From contig DATMIB010000003.1 of the NCBI GenBank assembly GCA_035554635.1, positions 1 to 64,000 on the forward strand: a DNA stretch of 64,000 nucleotides. The letters are read 5' to 3'. The notes under the pieces are model-generated. The model saw nothing but the letters and a program-made list of their open reading frames with translations. It searched no databases and was not told where the DNA came from. Source of the stretch: RPQJ01 sp035554635. Its GTDB lineage: Bacteria > Pseudomonadota > Gammaproteobacteria > Steroidobacterales > Steroidobacteraceae. Positions 59,803 through 64,000 of this stretch are shown one piece after another (within the stretch, counting starts at the first letter, position 1; every line of letters starts with the position of its first letter). The position numbers and the translations under genes are program-made.

Positions 59803-61308
59803 TTGGCCAACGGGGTTCCCGACGTCCTGGCGGCCGTCGACCTCGGCTCCAACAGTTTTCACATGGTCGTTGCCCGTCATTCGCACGGGCAACTCGTCAT
59901 CGTCGACCGCCTGCGCGAGTCGGTCCGGCTCGGCGCCGGGCTGGACGAACAGGGGCGGCTCAGTCGCGAGTCGATGCAGCGTGCGCTCGAGTGCCTCGAG
60001 CGCTTCGGCCAGCGACTCGGGGCGCTCCGCGCGGGGAGCGTGCGAGTCGTCGGCACCAACACCTTGCGCCGGGCGCGCCGTCGTGGCGCGTTCATGGACC
60101 GCGCGCGCGAGGCGCTCGGCCATCCGATCGAAATCATCTCCGGTGTCGAGGAAGCGCGCCTGATCTACCTGGGCGTCGCGCACACGACGCCGCAGGAGGG
60201 CGGGCGCCGCCTGGTCGTGGACGTCGGCGGTGGCAGCACGGAACTCGTCATCGGCGAGGGGCTCGCGACGCGTCGGCTCGAGAGTCTCTACATGGGCTGC
60301 GTCAGCCTGAGTTCGCAGTTCTTTGCGGACGGCGACGTCACCGACAAGCGCATGAAGAAGGCGCGCATGGCGGCACAACTCGAGCTCGAGCCCGTCGCGA
60401 CGCGGTTTTCGCGCGGCGAATGGGACGTTGCCTGGGGCTCCTCCGGCACGTTGCGGGCCATCGGCGAGGTGTTGCAGGCGCGCGCACCGGCCCGCGCACA
60501 GGTCGACCGTGCCGGCCTCGAGTGGCTGCTGCAGGAGTGCCTGCGCGCGGGGCACGTGGGGCGCATCGCGCTGCCCGGGCTCACGCCCGATCGGCAGGCC
60601 GTACTGCCCGGCGGGCTCGCGATCATCCTCGAGGTGTTCGACCGGCTCGGGATCGAGAGCATGCGCATCGCCGACGGAGCACTGCGCGAGGGCCTGCTGT
60701 ACGACCTGGTCGGCCGACTCACCGACGAGGACGCGCGCGAGCGCAGCGTGCGTGCCATGGCGGCGCGCTTCGACGTCGATGTCGCGCAGGCCGAGCGCGT
60801 GGAGGCGACGGCGCTCGGGTTTCTGCGCCAGGCCGCGACAGGATGGACCCTGCAGGACGATCCGTTTGCCGAGCGCGTGCTCGGCTGGGCCGCGCGTCTG
60901 CACGAGGTCGGGCTCGACATTTCGCACTCGCACTATCACCGGCACGGCGCGTACCTGTTGCAGAACGCGGACCTGCCGGGGTTTCCACACCACGAGCAGC
61001 AGATCCTGGCCGCGCTGGTCGGCAATCATCGTCGCAAGCTGCAGCCCGCGATGCTCGAGGACCTGATGCCGCCGTGGCACGTCCAGTCGCTGCACCTGAT
61101 CGTGCTGCTGCGACTGGCGGTGCTGCTGCATCGAGGGCGCGCCCCGCGGGCGCTGCCCGACCTGCGGCTGACCGTGAAAGGCCGGAACGTCGACCTGCAG
61201 TTTCCGCGTGGCTGGCTCGCAGAGCATCCCCTGACGGCGGCGGACCTGGCGCAGGAGACGGAGTGGCTCGCGGCGGCTGGAATCCGGCTCAAGGCGTTCG
61301 GCGACTAG
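59803..61308 (+). CDS. ppx: Exopolyphosphatase Ppx/GppA family
   Basis: A 501-residue actin-fold phosphatase. The N-terminal AAVDLGSNSFHMVVA, RVVGTNTLRRA, ISGVEEARLIYLGVAH and VVDVGGGSTELVIG phosphate loops are standard. The helical C-terminal domain has RLHEVGLDISHSHYHRHGAYLLQ. Ppx degrades polyphosphate; GppA-like pppGpp activity is possible. The start is TTG at 59803; no in-frame ATG or GTG fits the domain. In Pseudomonas anmK sits here instead. Confidence 0.92.
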   Translation: MANGVPDVLAAVDLGSNSFHMVVARHSHGQLVIVDRLRESVRLGAGLDEQGRLSRESMQRALECLERFGQRLGALRAGSVRVVGTNTLRRARRRGAFMDRAREALGHPIEIISGVEEARLIYLGVAHTTPQEGGRRLVVDVGGGSTELVIGEGLATRRLESLYMGCVSLSSQFFADGDVTDKRMKKARMAAQLELEPVATRFSRGEWDVAWGSSGTLRAIGEVLQARAPARAQVDRAGLEWLLQECLRAGHVGRIALPGLTPDRQAVLPGGLAIILEVFDRLGIESMRIADGALREGLLYDLVGRLTDEDARERSVRAMAARFDVDVAQAERVEATALGFLRQAATGWTLQDDPFAERVLGWAARLHEVGLDISHSHYHRHGAYLLQNADLPGFPHHEQQILAALVGNHRRKLQPAMLEDLMPPWHVQSLHLIVLLRLAVLLHRGRAPRALPDLRLTVKGRNVDLQFPRGWLAEHPLTAADLAQETEWLAAAGIRLKAFGD

Positions 61309-61328
61309 CGCGAATTGCGACCCCCCTG

Positions 61329-61364
61329 AACGACAAAGGCCGGCAATGCCGGCCCCTGTTCGTC
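61329..61364. terminator. Hairpin between converging ppx and mepM
   Basis: A perfect 7-bp stem GGCCGGC-AAT-GCCGGCC (61338-61354) is extended outward by near-complementary AACGACA / TGTTCGT. There is no T-run on either strand. It is probably a bidirectional end signal. Confidence 0.5.
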
Positions 61365-61396
61365 ACGTGTCGCCCGTGCGGGCGACGACGGTTCGC

Positions 61397-62755
61397 TCAC
61401 TCCGTGCGCGCGAGTTGTGCGCTGGCCCGACCGCTCGTGAGGTCGAGCCTGGCGAACGTGCTCGCGCTCTCGCGCTTGAATTCCGCCAGGTATTTCGCCG
61501 GGATTTCCACGCGCGGCATCATCACCGACGTCGGGTTCTTGTGCACGCCGCGCACGCGATACTCATAGTGCAGGTGCGGGCCGGTCGAGGCGCCGGTCGA
61601 GCCGACATAGCCGATCAACTCGCCCTGTCGAACCTTGCGACCGCTGCGCGCGTTCTTGCCGAACCGCGACATGTGGCCGTACAGGGTCGTGATGCCGCGC
61701 CCGTGGTCGATGATCACGGCGTTGCCGTAGCCGCCCTTGCGGCCGGCGAAGTCGATGCGACCGTCGCCGGCGGCCCAGATCGGCGTTCCGGTCGGCGCCG
61801 CGTAGTCGATGCCCTTGTGCGCCCGGACCTTGCCGCTGATCGGGTGCCGACGGTTCGGGTTGAAGACCGAGCTGATCCGCGTGAAGTCGAGCGGCGCGCG
61901 CAGGAACGCCTTGCGCATGCCCTTGCCGTCCGGCGTGAAATACCCTTCGACCTGGCCGTCGGCCGAGTGGAACCACGCGGCACGGTGCACCTTGCCCTGG
62001 TTGACGAACTCGGCCGCGAGCACGCGACCGTCGTTGACATACTCGCCGTCCTGGTACTTCTGCTCGTAGAGCACGCTGAACTCGTCGCCCTCGCGGATGT
62101 CGAGCGCGAAGTCGATGTCCCAGCCGAACATCTGGTTGGCAAGCGTCAGGATGGTCTCGGGCGACATGCCGGCGCTCTCGCCTGCCGCAAACAGCGAGGA
62201 AGTGATCTTCGCGCGCCGGCCGACGACTTCCGTCTCGAGCGGGTTCTCGATGTAGTTGACTGCGAAGCCGGCGTCCGAGCGCGCGATCTGCAGCGTGAGC
62301 GTGTTGCTGATCTGGCGGTTGAGCGACTGCAGCACGCCGTCGATGTGCGTGAACGTGATGATGTCGCCGGGGCGGACGATGTCGAGCGCGCGACGCACTT
62401 CGGGGCGCGTGCGCAGCTCGGCGAGGGCTGCCAGGTCGACGCCGACCGTGCGGAAGATCCGGTCGAGCGTGTCGTTGCGCTGGACCGTGTATTCGACGCT
62501 GTCGGGCGAATCGGGGCCTTCGACCGGCGCGACCGTGCCGCTGGACTGCTGCGCGACGAGCGGCGTCAGGTCGAGGGACTCCGGCGCGTCGTGGCGCGGC
62601 CAGACACCCACGGCCAGCAACGCGGCCACGGCGGCGACGAGCGGCAGGCTGGTTCCGGCGAGCAGACGACGACGGCGCGGGGAAGCCTCGGTTGCGACCG
62701 AGGTGTGGGGCGCGTCCCGATCGGCGGGGGGCGCGGCTGGGTCAACTGGTTGCAA
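61397..62755 (-). CDS. mepM: Peptidoglycan DD-endopeptidase of the M23 family (MepM-like)
   Basis: A 452-residue exported peptidase. A signal/anchor helix (LPLVAAVAALLAVGVW, near 35-55) follows a basic head. An OapA/LysM-like N-terminal domain (EYTVQRNDTLDRIFRTVGV) leads to a linker and the M23 domain with HKGIDYAAPTGTP, YGNAVIIDHG, TLYGHMS and HLHYEYR, so the zinc ligands are complete. It cuts 3-4 cross-links. The TTG start at 62755 follows GGGGGTG and a sigma-70-type promoter; no suitable ATG occurs. It is divergent from tyrS. Confidence 0.92.
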   Translation of the reverse strand: MQPVDPAAPPADRDAPHTSVATEASPRRRRLLAGTSLPLVAAVAALLAVGVWPRHDAPESLDLTPLVAQQSSGTVAPVEGPDSPDSVEYTVQRNDTLDRIFRTVGVDLAALAELRTRPEVRRALDIVRPGDIITFTHIDGVLQSLNRQISNTLTLQIARSDAGFAVNYIENPLETEVVGRRAKITSSLFAAGESAGMSPETILTLANQMFGWDIDFALDIREGDEFSVLYEQKYQDGEYVNDGRVLAAEFVNQGKVHRAAWFHSADGQVEGYFTPDGKGMRKAFLRAPLDFTRISSVFNPNRRHPISGKVRAHKGIDYAAPTGTPIWAAGDGRIDFAGRKGGYGNAVIIDHGRGITTLYGHMSRFGKNARSGRKVRQGELIGYVGSTGASTGPHLHYEYRVRGVHKNPTSVMMPRVEIPAKYLAEFKRESASTFARLDLTSGRASAQLARTE

Positions 62756-62783
62756 GGGACACCCCCGCAATGGAATGGCGCGT

Positions 62784-62812
62784 AAATTAGTTGCGGAAAA
62801 GCGACCGGTCAA
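62784..62812 (-). promoter_or_regulatory. Sigma-70-type promoter of mepM
   Basis: On the reverse strand TTGACC (62812-62807) and TAATTT (62789-62784) are separated by exactly 17 bases. It leaves a leader of about 22 bases to the TTG start codon with its GGGGGTG ribosome site, which supports that start. Confidence 0.75.
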
Positions 62813-62898
62813 CCGTAGATTCGTCCGTTTTCGCTGATAGTTCAGAGCGTTGCGGGGGGCATGAAAGTTCCGTGACGGGCCGCACGCCGAGTCCGTCG

Positions 62899-62927
62899 TT
62901 GCCTGCACCCGCGGCAACCCCTACATT
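62899..62927 (+). promoter_or_regulatory. Sigma-70-type promoter of tyrS
   Basis: TTGCCT (62899-62904) and TACATT (62922-62927) are 17 bases apart. The predicted start point is about 35 bases before the tyrS ATG. Confidence 0.6.
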
Positions 62928-62968
62928 TCGGCGTCTTTGCACTGCACAACTGTCGGAGCGATTCATCG

Positions 62969-64000
62969 ATGCTGCCCGCCGAAGAACAACTGGCCGAACT
63001 GCGCCGCGGTGCCTCCGAAGTCTTGCTGGAGGCCGACCTGCTCAAGAAATTGCGACGCGGCAAGCCGTTGCGGGTCAAGGCCGGCTTCGACCCGACCGCC
63101 CCCGACCTGCATCTGGGTCACACGGTGCTGATCAACCGCATGGCGATGTTCCAGCGGCTCGGCCACGAGGTCATTTTCCTGATCGGCGACTTCACGGGGC
63201 TGATCGGCGACCCCACGGGGCGCAATGCGACGCGGCCGCCGTTGACGCCGGACGACGTCAAGGCCAATGCGCGGACCTACGAGGCCCAGATCTTCAAGAT
63301 CCTCGACCCCGCGCTGACCAAGGTCGAGTTCAACTCGACCTGGATGGGGCCGATGAGCGCGGCGGGCCTGATCCAGCTCGCGGCGAAGCACACCGTGGCG
63401 CGCATGCTCGAGCGCGACGACTTCTCCAAGCGCTACAAGGAAGGCCGGCCCATCGCCGTTCACGAGTTCCTCTACCCGCTGGTGCAGGGCTACGACTCGG
63501 TCGCACTCAAGGCCGACGTCGAACTCGGTGGCACGGACCAGAAGTTCAACCTGCTCGTCGGCCGCCAGTTGCAGGAAGCCAGCGGGCAGGAGCCGCAGGT
63601 CGTGATCACGATGCCGCTGCTCGAGGGGCTCGATGGCGTCAACAAGATGTCGAAGTCGCTCGGCAACTACATCGGCATCACGGAGCCCGCCGAACAGATG
63701 TTCGGCAAGCTCATGTCGATTTCGGACGACCTCATGTGGCGCTACTTCGACCTGCTCTCGTTTCGCTCCAACGCGGAGATCGCCGACCTGCGACAGCAGT
63801 GCGCAGCGGGCCGCAATCCGCGCGACGCCAAGTTCGAGCTTGGTGTCGAGATCGTCGATCGCTTTCACGGGGCAGGGGCCGGCGGGCGGGCGCGCGACGA
63901 ATTCATCGCGCGCTTCCAGCAGGGCGCGCTGCCCGAGGACATTGCGGAAATCACGCTGGCCGCGGGCCCGGAAGGCCTCGGTCTCGCGCACGTGCTCAAG
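62969..64000 (+). CDS. tyrS: Tyrosyl-tRNA synthetase (3' partial)
   Basis: The first 344 codons; the frame is open at the right edge and the rest (including most of the C-terminal RNA-binding domain) lies outside. It charges tRNA-Tyr. The HIGH-like HLGH (FDPTAPDLHLGHTVL), YPLVQGYDSVALKADVELGGTDQ and the KMSKS motif (VNKMSKSLGNYIG) are present. The long TyrZ-like form is suggested by RPPLTPDDVKANARTY. It is divergent from mepM with a shared AT-rich gap holding both promoters. Confidence 0.96.
   Translation, partial: MLPAEEQLAELRRGASEVLLEADLLKKLRRGKPLRVKAGFDPTAPDLHLGHTVLINRMAMFQRLGHEVIFLIGDFTGLIGDPTGRNATRPPLTPDDVKANARTYEAQIFKILDPALTKVEFNSTWMGPMSAAGLIQLAAKHTVARMLERDDFSKRYKEGRPIAVHEFLYPLVQGYDSVALKADVELGGTDQKFNLLVGRQLQEASGQEPQVVITMPLLEGLDGVNKMSKSLGNYIGITEPAEQMFGKLMSISDDLMWRYFDLLSFRSNAEIADLRQQCAAGRNPRDAKFELGVEIVDRFHGAGAGGRARDEFIARFQQGALPEDIAEITLAAGPEGLGLAHVLK

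Overview
The window is a GC-rich (roughly 68-70% by eye), tightly packed chromosomal segment of a gammaproteobacterium. The strongest evidence is gene order. The run DUF4426 - yggU - yggT - proC - yggS - pilT - pilU - (pyrK-like) - pyrB - ruvX - yqgE - tonB-like - gshB - pilG - pilH - pilI - pilJ - chpA - chpC matches the arrangement I know from Pseudomonas aeruginosa, minus several members (metX/metW, pyrR, pyrC, pilK, chpB). The erpA - mepM - tyrS end is also familiar from that lineage. The very high GC and unusual losses suggest a xanthomonad- or Nevskiales-like relative rather than a true Pseudomonas, but this is inference.

Layout. 1-3.2 kb: end of an FMN alpha-hydroxy-acid oxidase, a PiuC-type dioxygenase and ExbB/ExbD (iron/TonB theme), then a convergent bacteriohemerythrin. 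3.2-5.1 kb: a small accessory-looking island with an orphan CD-NTase-family nucleotidyltransferase whose first catalytic Asp is replaced by Ala, bracketed by a 16-bp direct repeat, and a tiny Arg/Asp-rich ORF. 5.1-11.6 kb: a Gcr-like membrane protein and an RND pump plus adaptor. 11.7-17.5 kb: L,D-transpeptidase, PpnN nucleosidase, small proteins, MsrB-FKBP pair, a PEBP protein, a hydrolase and an HU-like protein. 17.6-24.6 kb: housekeeping genes and three consecutive PilT/PilU retraction ATPases. 24.8-29.9 kb: pyrimidine, ruvX-yqgE, TonB-like and glutathione genes, with a large imperfect palindrome between ruvX and pyrB. 30.0-40.4 kb: Pil-Chp chemosensory cluster for type IV pili. 40.5-46.1 kb: membrane proteins, rsmE-bioA, ampD-ampE. 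46.1-57.9 kb: vitamin B12 uptake genes in scattered pieces (btuF, pduO, btuB with a clear cobalamin riboswitch, btuD, btuC), interleaved with hisN, an NmrA-like protein, an SMR transporter, pdxH, tyrA and a DUF484-like/GGDEF protein. 57.9-64 kb: rppH, a coiled-coil protein, erpA, ppx, mepM and the first 344 codons of tyrS.

The genes combine into a few systems: type IV pilus retraction and its chemosensory control, TonB-energised uptake of iron and cobalamin, envelope and peptidoglycan maintenance (ldt, ampD/E, mepM), and core metabolism. No rRNA, tRNA, CRISPR array or complete insertion sequence was seen. The least explained items are the catalytically altered orphan CD-NTase, the ruvX-pyrB palindrome, the third retraction ATPase and an HEXXHXXGXXD protein beside btuD.
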